A stretch of 62,710 nucleotides of DNA. Source: Leptolyngbyaceae cyanobacterium clean351. Lineage in GTDB: Bacteria > Cyanobacteriota > Cyanobacteriia > DAIDHW01. Where the stretch lies: assembly GCA_027451865.1 (NCBI GenBank), contig DAIDHW010000010.1, positions 1-62,710 on the forward strand, written 5' to 3'. Positions 56,260 to 62,710 of the stretch are shown piece by piece (positions within the stretch are counted from its first letter, which is position 1; each line of letters opens with the position of its first letter). The notes beneath the pieces were generated by a model. It made no database searches and had not been told where the DNA came from. It saw only the letters and a list, made by a program, of their open reading frames with translations. Position numbers and translations under genes: made by a program.

Positions 56260-57003
56260 ATGGGTGAAGTGGAAAAGCCGGTGGCCCTAGTAACAGGCGC
56301 CTCCCGGGGCATTGGCCGCAGCATTGCCCTGGCCCTAGCGGCCGAGGGAGTAAGGGTGGCTGTCAACTATGTCAACTCGGCAGCCGCAGCCCAGGACCTA
56401 GTAGAGAGGATCACTAGTCAGGGAGGTGCAGCCGTGGCGGTGCAAGGGGATGTCAGCGAGTCAGCGGCGGTAGAGGCCATTTGTCAGCAGACCCTGGAAA
56501 CCTGGGGGCGCCTGGACTTGCTGGTGAACAACGCTGGGATCACGCGGGATACCTTTTTGCTGCGGATGAAGCTAGAAGACTGGCAAGCGGTCATTAACCT
56601 CAATTTAAATGGTGTCTTCCTGTGCACCAAGGTAGCCAGCAAGATCATGCTTAAGCAACGCTCCGGGCGAATCTTAAATATCACCTCGGTGGCAGGACAA
56701 ATGGGCAACCCTGGTCAGGCTAACTACAGTGCCGCTAAGGCTGGAGTGATTGGGTTTACCCGCACTGTAGCTCGGGAGTTTGCCTCTCGGGGTATTACCG
56801 TTAACGCCATTGCTCCCGGATTCATCGCGACGGACATGACCGAGGGTCTGGCCACCGCGGAGCTTCTAAAAGCAATTCCCCTCGGTCGTCTAGGGAAACC
56901 TGAGGAAGTGGCCGGAATGGCCAGGTTTTTGCTGACCGACCCAGCCGCCGCCTACATCACTGGTCAAGTGTTCAACGTAGACGGGGGCCTGGTTATGGCC
57001 TAA
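56260..57003 (+). CDS. fabG: 3-oxoacyl-[acyl-carrier-protein] reductase
   Basis: Short-chain dehydrogenase reducing 3-ketoacyl-ACP with NADPH in fatty acid synthesis. The 247 residues contain the cofactor motif TGASRGIGRS (12-21), NNAG, catalytic Ser143, Tyr156 and Lys160 (YSAAK), and IAPGFIATDMT. GTAGGGGG lies just upstream of the ATG. It converges with the DUF4079 gene with a 4-bp overlap. FabG is the best fit, though related dehydrogenases cannot be fully excluded. Confidence 0.92.
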   Translation: MGEVEKPVALVTGASRGIGRSIALALAAEGVRVAVNYVNSAAAAQDLVERITSQGGAAVAVQGDVSESAAVEAICQQTLETWGRLDLLVNNAGITRDTFLLRMKLEDWQAVINLNLNGVFLCTKVASKIMLKQRSGRILNITSVAGQMGNPGQANYSAAKAGVIGFTRTVAREFASRGITVNAIAPGFIATDMTEGLATAELLKAIPLGRLGKPEEVAGMARFLLTDPAAAYITGQVFNVDGGLVMA

Positions 57004-57467
57004 GCATTGCTGATGATTCGCTGGATGATCTCTAGGCCGCTGAGGGCTTGCCAGCCGAAAAGGCCCACTAGGGAGACGTTCAGGAAAATGTGCAGAGAGC
57101 GCGCCCAACCGTAACCCTTTTGCATGTAAGGCGACAGAGAAGCGGATAGGGCTACCAGGGCGGTCATGGCCAAACCTGCCAGCAAGTGGGGGCCAAGAAA
57201 TAACTTGCCATTATTGATGTAGGTTACAGCCATACCCCCTAGGGCTCCCAGGACCATCAGGACTAATAGTAGGGAGCCAATTTGGAAGTGACGCAGGCTG
57301 ACCTTAGCCTTGATCAACTCCTTGCGCTCCTCCGCATCAGTGATAGTGCGGGTGCGGCGCACTTGGATTCCCAAGTACAAAGCGTAGAGAGATAGGCCCA
57401 GCAGAACCCACATGGTGGCGGGGTGAACAAAGTTAAGCCAGAACTTCAGGGATGGGTCGAGGATCAT
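57000..57467 (-). CDS. DUF4079 membrane protein
   Basis: A 155-residue protein with four hydrophobic segments, matching DUF4079, a family shared by cyanobacteria and chloroplasts. The sequence has several membrane His residues: FVHPATMWVLLGLSLYALYL, VSLRHFQIGSLLLVLMV, LGPHLLAGLAMTALVALSAS and ARSLHIFLNVSLVGLFGWQA, an arrangement like a haem-binding membrane cytochrome b fold, which is inference. It overlaps fabG by 4 bp at the 3' end. Confidence 0.8.
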   Translation of the reverse strand: MILDPSLKFWLNFVHPATMWVLLGLSLYALYLGIQVRRTRTITDAEERKELIKAKVSLRHFQIGSLLLVLMVLGALGGMAVTYINNGKLFLGPHLLAGLAMTALVALSASLSPYMQKGYGWARSLHIFLNVSLVGLFGWQALSGLEIIQRIISNA

Positions 57468-57588
57468 GGGGGAAAGTTTGCAAAACTTAACTATAGCTTA
57501 GCATGGCCATTGGCAGTCTCCAGACTAGGCACCTCGAAGGTCCAATCAGCAGGTTAAGATCCCCTAAGAGTACCTAACTCCCACGCCC

Positions 57589-58272
57589 ATGAATTCTCTG
57601 CCCGACCCCCCCTCAAAACCAGAATTGCGGGAGGGTAAGCCTGACCGTCCCCCGGAAAATCCTTGGGTTGAAGCCCTTAAGACTGTTGTCATCAGTGCAG
57701 TCCTAGCCCTGGGGATCCGGACCTTTGTGGCTGAAGCTCGCTATATTCCCTCCGGATCCATGCTTCCTACCCTCCAGATCAACGATCGTTTGTTGATTGA
57801 CAAGCTCAGCTACCGGTTTGCCAAGCCAGAGCGGGGGGACATTATCGTCTTCAATCCCCCGGCCGCCCTCCGGGCCCAAAACTTCCATGAAGCCTTCATC
57901 AAACGGATTATTGGCTTGCCGGGAGACGTAGTGAAGGTGCAGGGAGGAACTGTCTACGTCAATGGCTGCGCCCTTAAGGAACCCTACATTGCTGCCCGGC
58001 CTGACTACACCTTTTCTACCCAGAAACTCAACGCCGAATTGGGCCTTCCAGGCAACAAAGTCCCTCCCAATCAGTATCTGGTACTGGGTGATAACCGCAA
58101 CGACAGCTATGATTCTCACTACTGGGGTTACGTCCCGGACCACGACATCATTGGCAAGGCAGTGTTTAGGTTCTGGCCCCTAAATCACATGGGGGATATT
58201 GAACAGCACCCAGTCGAAGTCTGCCCTGTCAAAACCTCTTCCCCAACTCCTGCACCAACTCCTCGATCCTAA
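57589..58272 (+). CDS. lepB: Signal peptidase I
   Basis: Membrane serine protease removing signal peptides from exported and thylakoid-lumen proteins. The 227 residues show an N-terminal cytoplasmic stretch, a membrane helix (about 32-48), Ser57 in IPSGSMLPTL and the general base Lys105 in IKRIIGLPGD; the C-terminal box DNRNDSYDSHYWGYV is complete. A Pro/Thr-rich tail ends the protein. The next gene starts 7 bp after its stop. Confidence 0.95.
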   Translation: MNSLPDPPSKPELREGKPDRPPENPWVEALKTVVISAVLALGIRTFVAEARYIPSGSMLPTLQINDRLLIDKLSYRFAKPERGDIIVFNPPAALRAQNFHEAFIKRIIGLPGDVVKVQGGTVYVNGCALKEPYIAARPDYTFSTQKLNAELGLPGNKVPPNQYLVLGDNRNDSYDSHYWGYVPDHDIIGKAVFRFWPLNHMGDIEQHPVEVCPVKTSSPTPAPTPRS

Positions 58273-58279
58273 GCTGCCC

Positions 58280-59242
58280 ATGGAAACTGCCCTAAAGACC
58301 AAACCCGATTGGGCTGGCGATGACTGGCTATCCCGATTGGTTAACCTGCTGATCAAGACCCCTCCCTTATATGCTCTGATGAAGTCTCAAGCTAGGGCTG
58401 TGCTGATCCGTACGGCTGAGAAAAGTGGGGTGCCCTGGCGGCAGGCCTGTGCGGAACTAGAGGCTTCGGGGGTTAAGGACCTCCTAGAGACAGTAACTAA
58501 TCCCGCTGTTGTTTACCCGGACTACTATCAGGTCCCTTTCCATGCCTATCCTGAGGGGAATTTGTGTTGGCAAGCCGCCTTTGAAGCTGAGGCGGCCACC
58601 TATGCCATGGGCATCCGCATTTGGCCCCGGGAAGGCTTGACTTGGTCCGTGGCCCAGGCCAGACTGAGGGGGGGATTCCATGAGGTGTTGGACTGTCATG
58701 GTCCTGCCCAGGTGACTAGTTTCCTTGACATCGGCTGTTCCGTGGGAATTTCTACCCTGACTTTGTTGGAATTCTATCAGCGGCGGCAAAACCAGCCGAT
58801 CCAGGCCGTCGGCCTCGACCTCTCCCCCTACATGCTGGCGGTAGCCCAGTGGCGAGACACCCAGGGTCAGGTTACCCAGTGGGTCCATGCCCCCGGGGAG
58901 GCTACAGGTCTAGACCCCGAGCAATTTGACCTGGTCACCTTGCAACTAGTACTGCACGAGCTACCCCGGCAAGCCACTCAAGCTATTTTCCGGGAGGCCT
59001 GGCGAGTCCTCAAGCCGGGCGGTTGCTTGGCCCTCTGGGATAACGACCCCTCGTCGGCGGTGATGCAGAATCTCCCCCCTGTATTGTTCACTCTCATGAA
59101 GAGTACCGAGCCTTGGACCGATGACTACTATACCTTTGACCTGGAAACTGCTCTAAGAGATATGGGTTGGACTGGTATTGTCCGGGCAGTCAGTGATCCG
59201 CGGCACCGCACCATCCTGGCATACAAACCAGATCATGGCTGA
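58280..59242 (+). CDS. SAM-dependent methyltransferase, class I
   Basis: A 320-residue protein with a helical N-terminal region (about 1-140) and a Rossmann-fold methyltransferase: motif I FLDIGCSVGIST, LDLSPYMLAVA, and LVLHELPRQATQAIFREAWR with a post-motif VLKPGGCLALWDND. The ATG at 58280 is preferred; a longer frame from a TTG at 58199 would run inside lepB. It follows lepB by 7 bp and precedes psbO by about 130 bp. Its substrate is not evident. Confidence 0.82.
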   Translation: METALKTKPDWAGDDWLSRLVNLLIKTPPLYALMKSQARAVLIRTAEKSGVPWRQACAELEASGVKDLLETVTNPAVVYPDYYQVPFHAYPEGNLCWQAAFEAEAATYAMGIRIWPREGLTWSVAQARLRGGFHEVLDCHGPAQVTSFLDIGCSVGISTLTLLEFYQRRQNQPIQAVGLDLSPYMLAVAQWRDTQGQVTQWVHAPGEATGLDPEQFDLVTLQLVLHELPRQATQAIFREAWRVLKPGGCLALWDNDPSSAVMQNLPPVLFTLMKSTEPWTDDYYTFDLETALRDMGWTGIVRAVSDPRHRTILAYKPDHG

Positions 59243-59369
59243 AGACCGTTTTTCGGTAAAATACTTTCGGAGTCTGCGTCGAGATCCAGGAATTAAAACT
59301 ACCTTAATTAGACTGGCGAGGACTGGAATGGAAAAAATTAATTACAGATTAGGTATTTTGAGGTTGACC

Positions 59370-60188
59370 ATGAGGTATCGCGCCCTGATCACAACAGTTC
59401 TGGCTATGGTGCTCGCGCTCACAGTTTGGGGGGGGGCAGCTACAGCCGACAACTCCCTTACCTACGACCAAATCCGGGGGACAGGCCTAGCTAATAACTG
59501 CCCGACCGTTGACCAGTTCAGTCGACAAGCCATCACCATCGACCCTAACAAGTCCTACCGTTTAACCGCCCTTTGTTTGCAGCCCACCTCCTTTTTTGTC
59601 AAGGAAGAAGCCAATCGCAAGCGCCAAAGCCCTGAATTTCTCCCCTCTAAGCTGATGACTCGCTTTACTTCCAGCATTGATGCTGTGGAGGGTACCCTTA
59701 CCAACAACAACGATGGCAGCCTTACCTTTACCGAAAAAGACGGCATTGATTTCCAGGCCGTGACAGTGAAACTGCCCGGGGGGGAGTTGGTCCCCCTTCT
59801 GTTCACCGTTAAGAACCTCGTCGCTACCTCAGACCCCTCCTTAACCGCAATTACTACCTCCACCGACTTTTCCGGTCACTTTACGGTGCCCTCCTACAGA
59901 ACCTCAGCCTTCCTCGACCCCAAGGGTCGAGGCTTGACTGCGGGTTATGACAACGCCGTCGCCCTCCCCGCCCAAGCCGATGACAGTGAGCTAATCAAGG
60001 AGAATGTGAAGCGCTTTGACGTGGGCGCCGGTAGTATCACTCTCCAGGTAGCTAGGGTCAACAGTAGCACCGGCGAAATAGCTGGTACTTTTGAAAGTCT
60101 CCAGCCCTCCGATACGGACATGGGCTCTAAACAGCCCCGGGAGGTCAAGATCCAAGGCCTGTTCTACGGCCGGGTAGAAGCAGCTTAA
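59370..60188 (+). CDS. psbO: Photosystem II manganese-stabilising protein
   Basis: Extrinsic lumenal subunit that stabilises the oxygen-evolving cluster. The ATG at 59370 gives 272 residues: signal peptide MRYRALITTVLAMVLALTVW ending near GGAATA, then the mature start LTYDQIRGTGLANNCPTV. The two cysteines (NNCPT and ALCLQPTSF) form the conserved disulfide; GDGIDFQ-type and STDFSGHFTVPSYRTSAFLD regions are typical. The frame is open far upstream but without similarity. A run of nine G (59428-59436) falls in the signal peptide. Confidence 0.96.
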   Translation: MRYRALITTVLAMVLALTVWGGAATADNSLTYDQIRGTGLANNCPTVDQFSRQAITIDPNKSYRLTALCLQPTSFFVKEEANRKRQSPEFLPSKLMTRFTSSIDAVEGTLTNNNDGSLTFTEKDGIDFQAVTVKLPGGELVPLLFTVKNLVATSDPSLTAITTSTDFSGHFTVPSYRTSAFLDPKGRGLTAGYDNAVALPAQADDSELIKENVKRFDVGAGSITLQVARVNSSTGEIAGTFESLQPSDTDMGSKQPREVKIQGLFYGRVEAA

Positions 60189-60199
60189 GTGGTTGATTC

Positions 60200-60224
60200 C
60201 CCCTAGCTCAATTTGGGTTAGGGG
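60200..60224 (+). terminator. Hairpin downstream of psbO
   Basis: CCCCTA (60200-60205) pairs with TAGGGG (60219-60224) and the inner bases CTCAA with TTGGG allow a longer stem. It lies 12 bp after the psbO stop. No T-run follows, so termination strength is uncertain; it may protect the mRNA 3' end. Confidence 0.5.
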
Positions 60225-60302
60225 CAATGCACCTCCGCCGTTCTTTTCCCAGGGGATTTGTAGCCGTGCAGTCAAGTTTTGGGATCTAAATCTGCGTGAT
60301 TT

Positions 60303-60342
60303 CCTCAATTGCTTTGGATTGAGGGCCCAGGATAAATTTTTT
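60303..60342 (+). terminator. Second hairpin with a distant T-run before sigF
   Basis: CCTCAAT (60303-60309) pairs with ATTGAGG (60318-60324), loop of eight bases; a run of six T is at 60337-60342, twelve bases beyond the stem. This spacing is too long for a standard terminator, so it may be a back-up end for psbO or a leader element for sigF. Confidence 0.35.
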
Positions 60343-60433
60343 ACCAGATGCTGCAGATGACATCGGGTTCATTTAAGCCTAGATTATTGTGCCGCTCTCC
60401 GGGCTTGCTTACCATCCCACTTGTCCCCAAGCC

Positions 60434-61210
60434 ATGCCGCTCCCGACTCCCGGCGACCTCCAGGGCCAGCGTCTTGAGTTACTGAAGGAGTATCAACGCA
60501 ACCCTTCCACTCGAGTCCGCAACCGGCTAGTGGAATTAAATTTGGGGCTGGTACGCAAAGAGGTTTACCTATGGGTAAATCAGTGCCAGGAAAGCTATGA
60601 CGATCTGCTACAGGTAGGCTCAGTTGGGTTGATCCGAGCTGTAGAGAGGTTTGACCTAGGGAAGGGGCACGCCTTTAGTTCCTTTGCACTGCCCTACATC
60701 CGAGGGGAAATTCAGCACTACCTCAGGGATAAAAGCTACACCATCAAAATTCCCCGCCGGTGGTTAGTGCTACACCGCCAAGCCCGGCGGGTCGCTATTC
60801 ACCTGCAACAAGACCTGAAGCGTCATCCTACCGACGGGGAATTAGCGGCAGCCCTAGGGATTGACTTGCAGGAATGGCGAGAAATTCAGGTTGCTTGCCA
60901 GAATCAGTCCCTGTTAAGCCTCGATGCCACTGTTGGCAGTGAGGACGAAGGTTCCGCTTCCCTAGCAGATCTATTACCTGACCAAAGGTACCGGGATTTC
61001 CAGCTAGCTCAGGAGGACCAGATGCGCCTGCAGCAAGCCCTCAACACCCTTGAGCAGCGCACCTATGACATCCTGCGCTTTGTTTTTCTCTACGACCTGA
61101 CGCAAAAGGAGACCTCCGAATACCTAGGTCTTAGTGCTGTGACAATCTCTCGACAAGTTAAGAAGGGCCTAGAGGCTCTGCGTAAACTATTAGCTGAAAC
61201 CCACCTGTAA
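60434..61210 (+). CDS. sigF: RNA polymerase sigma factor SigF (group 3)
   Basis: A 258-residue sigma factor of the SigF/SigB type. Region 2 is evident in YDDLLQVGSVGLIRAVERFD and the ALPYIRGEIQHYLRDKSYTI segment, region 3 in HPTDGELAAALGIDLQEW, and the region 4 helix-turn-helix in LTQKETSEYLGLSAVTISRQ. In other cyanobacteria SigF controls type IV pili, motility and surface proteins. The ATG at 60434 is preferred over the GTG at 60389. The stop codon lies in a perfect 15-bp tandem duplication. No anti-sigma gene is adjacent. Confidence 0.92.
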   Translation: MPLPTPGDLQGQRLELLKEYQRNPSTRVRNRLVELNLGLVRKEVYLWVNQCQESYDDLLQVGSVGLIRAVERFDLGKGHAFSSFALPYIRGEIQHYLRDKSYTIKIPRRWLVLHRQARRVAIHLQQDLKRHPTDGELAAALGIDLQEWREIQVACQNQSLLSLDATVGSEDEGSASLADLLPDQRYRDFQLAQEDQMRLQQALNTLEQRTYDILRFVFLYDLTQKETSEYLGLSAVTISRQVKKGLEALRKLLAETHL

Positions 61211-61228
61211 GTAACCCACCTGTAAGTA
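61199..61228. repeat. 15-bp tandem duplication at the sigF stop codon
   Basis: ACCCACCTGTAAGTA occurs twice in direct succession (61199-61213 and 61214-61228). The first copy holds the sigF stop TAA. A recent slippage or small duplication is the simple explanation. Confidence 0.9.
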
Positions 61229-61229
61229 T

Positions 61230-61328
61230 TTATTACCCTAGGCCGGCCTCACCCCTTGCGGAATTCCTCCCCAGTGCGGTGAAATTACCAGTAGCGGGTG
61301 CTACCTGCCCTATAGACACCGGGTAATA
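61230..61328 (+). ncRNA. Candidate three-way-junction RNA element
   Basis: TATTACCC (61231-61238) pairs with GGGTAATA (61321-61328) as a closing stem; inside are TCACC (61249-61253) with GGTGA (61278-61282), and GTAGC-GGGT-GCTAC (61291-61304). This makes a compact three-way junction of about 98 bases with no reading frame. It lies between sigF and the small secreted peptide gene. The family is not recognised; folding is by eye only. Confidence 0.4.
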
Positions 61329-61354
61329 CTAGGGGGGCAGATATTGGATTCCTT

Positions 61355-61406
61355 AAGTGCTAACGCATGGAGGATCGTCCCCTAAACTTAGACCTCTGAA
61401 GCACTT
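61355..61406 (+). promoter_or_regulatory. Leader hairpin ending at the ribosome-binding site
   Basis: AAGTGCT (61355-61361) pairs with AGCACTT (61400-61406), with an inner stem TGGAGG with CCTCTG. The GGAG that would serve as ribosome-binding site for the peptide gene starts directly after the stem (61407), seven bases before its ATG. Folding could control translation. Confidence 0.45.
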
Positions 61407-61416
61407 GGAGACTTTG

Positions 61417-61581
61417 ATGATGAAGATTGTGATAGTACTGATAGCTTTTCTGCTGAGCCTGATGGGGGTATGGACCCTAGGGGGGACAGGGTCCGAGCAC
61501 GTGGCTTTTTCTCAGCCCCGCACCCTGATGGCCGATGCTCCACCCCAAAACGATGAGGGGACCCCCGGCCATCGTCGCTAG
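61417..61581 (+). CDS. Small secreted or membrane-anchored peptide, function unknown
   Basis: From the ATG at 61417 the product has 54 residues (53 from the next ATG): MMKIVIVLIAFLLSLMGVWT is a signal peptide or membrane helix, followed by a short polar tail with HVAFSQPRTLMADAPPQNDE and a basic end. A GGAG at 61407-61410 sits at good distance. The reading frame stays open upstream to 61357, but that part overlaps the leader hairpin. I do not recognise the family. It lies between sigF and the HAD-like gene. Confidence 0.5.
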   Translation: MMKIVIVLIAFLLSLMGVWTLGGTGSEHVAFSQPRTLMADAPPQNDEGTPGHRR

Positions 61582-61691
61582 GTTTAGGTGCTTTGGTGTA
61601 TTCTGAGGGGATGAATCTACCTCTGCGAGAGTTTCCCACGGCTTATGACCACCCCCATACTGCCCTTATCCCCTAACCGAGGGGGGGAATA

Positions 61692-62390
61692 ATGGCACAG
61701 CTAAGGGCGGTTCTATTTGGCTTTAGTGGGGTAATTTTCCCCGATGAGGCCCTCCGGCAACAAGTGTTTCAGGAACTGCTGCTGACGGAGAATATTTGCC
61801 TTAAACTAGGGGAATATCCGCGGTATGAATGGGGCCGAGGTGACCGGGACTGCCTTGAGGGCCTGCTAAGGAAAGCTGGTCGGGCCGCCAACCGAGAGCA
61901 AACAGAAAGACTAATTCTTAAAAAGGTAGCCCTATACCAACAACTGGTGGCCAACCAGGCAAAGTTATCTACCTACTCAGGAATAGCTGATCTATTATTC
62001 CAAATTAAGGGGGCTCAGATCCCTACAGCTGTAGTCTCAGGCCGGCAGGGTGCCGAGGTAGATTGGGTGCTACAACAGGTAAACTTAGCCGGTGAATTTG
62101 CTGTGTTGATCACTGATGACCAGGTCCGAGATAGTAAACCTGCTCCAGAGAGCTACCTCAAGGCTCTGGAGCACTTGAATGCCAAACTTCCTGGCTTACA
62201 ACCGCAGGAATGCCTGGCAGTAGAGAGTTCACCGGCAGGGATCGAGGCCGCCAAAGCAGCCAAGATGTCGGTGGTTGGAGTCGCCCATAACTATCCCCTC
62301 CACTGTCTACAAAGGTGGACAGACTGGGTAGTCGACTACCTAGACGACCTAGACCTGGAGAGGGTCCGGCAAGTGTTCAGCCAAAGGTGA
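61692..62390 (+). CDS. HAD-like protein lacking catalytic aspartates
   Basis: A 232-residue protein with the length and helical cap of phosphoglycolate-phosphatase/beta-phosphoglucomutase-type HAD hydrolases. Motif I, normally DxD, reads VLFGFSGVI, so positions 10 and 12 are Gly and Ser. Motif II Ser116 (VVSGR) and motif III Lys149 (DSKPAPESY) remain, but motif IV reads AVESSPAG with Ser179 for Asp. It therefore probably lacks phosphatase activity and may bind a phosphate ligand or partner. GAGGGGGGG just upstream is a strong ribosome-binding site. tRNA-Ala and psbD follow. Confidence 0.8.
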   Translation: MAQLRAVLFGFSGVIFPDEALRQQVFQELLLTENICLKLGEYPRYEWGRGDRDCLEGLLRKAGRAANREQTERLILKKVALYQQLVANQAKLSTYSGIADLLFQIKGAQIPTAVVSGRQGAEVDWVLQQVNLAGEFAVLITDDQVRDSKPAPESYLKALEHLNAKLPGLQPQECLAVESSPAGIEAAKAAKMSVVGVAHNYPLHCLQRWTDWVVDYLDDLDLERVRQVFSQR

Positions 62391-62407
62391 TAGGATTGCC
62401 TTAGGCT

Positions 62408-62480
62408 GGGGAATTAGCTCAGTTGGTAGAGCGTTGCGATCGCACCGCAAAGGTCAGGGGTTCGAATCCCCTATTCTCCA
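62408..62480 (+). tRNA. tRNA-Ala (anticodon CGC)
   Basis: A 73-base cloverleaf: acceptor GGGGAAT with ATTCTCC (one G-T pair), D arm GCTC/GAGC, anticodon stem TTGCG/CGCAA with loop ATCGCAC giving CGC (reads GCG), T arm AGGGG-TTCGAAT-CCCCT, discriminator A. A GCGATCGC octamer spans stem and anticodon loop. Confidence 0.96.
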
Positions 62481-62499
62481 TAGGTGTCCTTAGATCCCC

Positions 62500-62528
62500 T
62501 TTGCAGTCTCAGGAAAATAAATTATAAT
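62500..62528 (+). promoter_or_regulatory. psbD promoter
   Basis: TTTGCA (62500-62505) and a perfect TATAAT (62523-62528) are separated by 17 bases. Transcription would start near 62535, giving a leader of roughly 114 bases before psbD. The spacing and perfect -10 make this the best sigma-70-type promoter in the window. Confidence 0.65.
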
Positions 62529-62648
62529 TGTCTCAAGGTAAAGAATCGTAAACTTTGCCCTCGACTGTGACCCATTAGTGATTCTTGTGGTTTCCCAGTT
62601 AGCAATCTTACTTACCCGAATCTTCCCCATTTTGAGGATTTTAAGCCA

Positions 62649-62710
62649 ATGACCATAGCAGTCGGACGCGTCCAGCCGACTCGGGGCTTCTTCGATGTCC
62701 TCGACGACTG
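62649..62710 (+). CDS. psbD: Photosystem II reaction centre protein D2 (5' end only)
   Basis: From the ATG at 62649 the frame reads MTIAVGRVQPTRGFFDVLDD to the window edge, the characteristic N-terminus of D2, partner of D1 and site of QA. Only 20 of about 352 residues are present. In most cyanobacteria psbC follows and overlaps psbD; that cannot be checked here. A strong promoter lies upstream. Confidence 0.93.
   Translation, partial: MTIAVGRVQPTRGFFDVLDD

Noticed and set aside
58199-58279. TTG start for the methyltransferase inside lepB
   Set aside because: The ATG at 58280 lies 7 bp after the lepB stop, the usual operon spacing, and the extension has no similarity.
59178-59369. 64-residue N-terminal extension of PsbO
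   Set aside because: It overlaps the preceding methyltransferase gene and would place the signal peptide internally; the ATG at 59370 gives the normal signal peptide.
1-62710. CRISPR arrays, insertion sequences or prophage
   Set aside because: No regularly spaced repeats, transposase motifs, terminal inverted repeats or phage proteins were seen.

Overview
The window is from a cyanobacterium. It holds phycobilisome (apcF), cytochrome b6f (petC, petA) and photosystem II genes (psbA 5' end, psbEFLJ, psbO, psbD 5' end), the PSII assembly factors rubA and ycf48, the clock-input gene ldpA, and many families known mainly from cyanobacteria and plastids (Ycf45, Ycf21-type chorismate lyase, DUF3067, DUF3727, DUF4079, DUF1517). 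Cyanophycin genes argue against a marine picocyanobacterium. Base composition looks like about 57% G+C by eye. The octamer GCGATCGC (HIP1) is not conspicuously enriched, whereas CCTAGG is. I cannot name the genus. Gene order is dense and bacterial-core in character. I saw no insertion sequence, phage gene, CRISPR array or plasmid function.

Left part (1-13.2 kb): the start of psbA runs off the left edge. Then come cyanophycinase and cyanophycin synthetase (cphB, cphA), a double-domain ArsA/Get3-type ATPase, lspA, ddl and a SpoIIM-family membrane protein in one direction, a convergent NIL-domain ferredoxin, a glyoxalase II and rplI. glnA faces rplI across a terminator and has a textbook-spaced NtcA-type promoter. 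apcF and a methionine aminopeptidase follow.

Middle (13.2-39 kb): a 311-bp gap with nested complementary segments that could be a small RNA; the leftward ldpA - ycf45 - methyltransferase - FemAB-like cluster; a NifS-type cysteine desulfurase, plsY, a 1-Cys peroxiredoxin and ribD; petCA convergent with a degenerate histidine-kinase-like protein; a second methionine aminopeptidase; an ABC1/UbiB kinase; the ruvX - DUF3727 - ccsA - uvrC cluster; leuS, tRNA-Thr, glgX, a pirin, and a 368-bp gap with possible RNA structure.

Right part (39-62.7 kb): a leftward cluster of chorismate lyase, two tandem paralogous TPR/SPINDLY-type glycosyltransferases and priA; serA, pgi and tRNA-Asp; the rubA - ycf48 - psbE - psbF - psbL - psbJ cluster, with the last three very short genes annotated here directly from sequence; obg, fabG, lepB; psbO; sigF; a structured leader before a small secreted peptide; a HAD-family protein that has lost its catalytic aspartates; tRNA-Ala; and the promoter and start of psbD at the right edge.

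Most genes are housekeeping or photosynthetic. The items that most merit attention are the candidate structured RNAs at 13.34-13.50, 38.99-39.15 and 61.23-61.41 kb, the HAD pseudoenzyme beside psbD, the kinase-like pseudoenzyme beside petA, and the SPINDLY pair with degenerate N-terminal domains.
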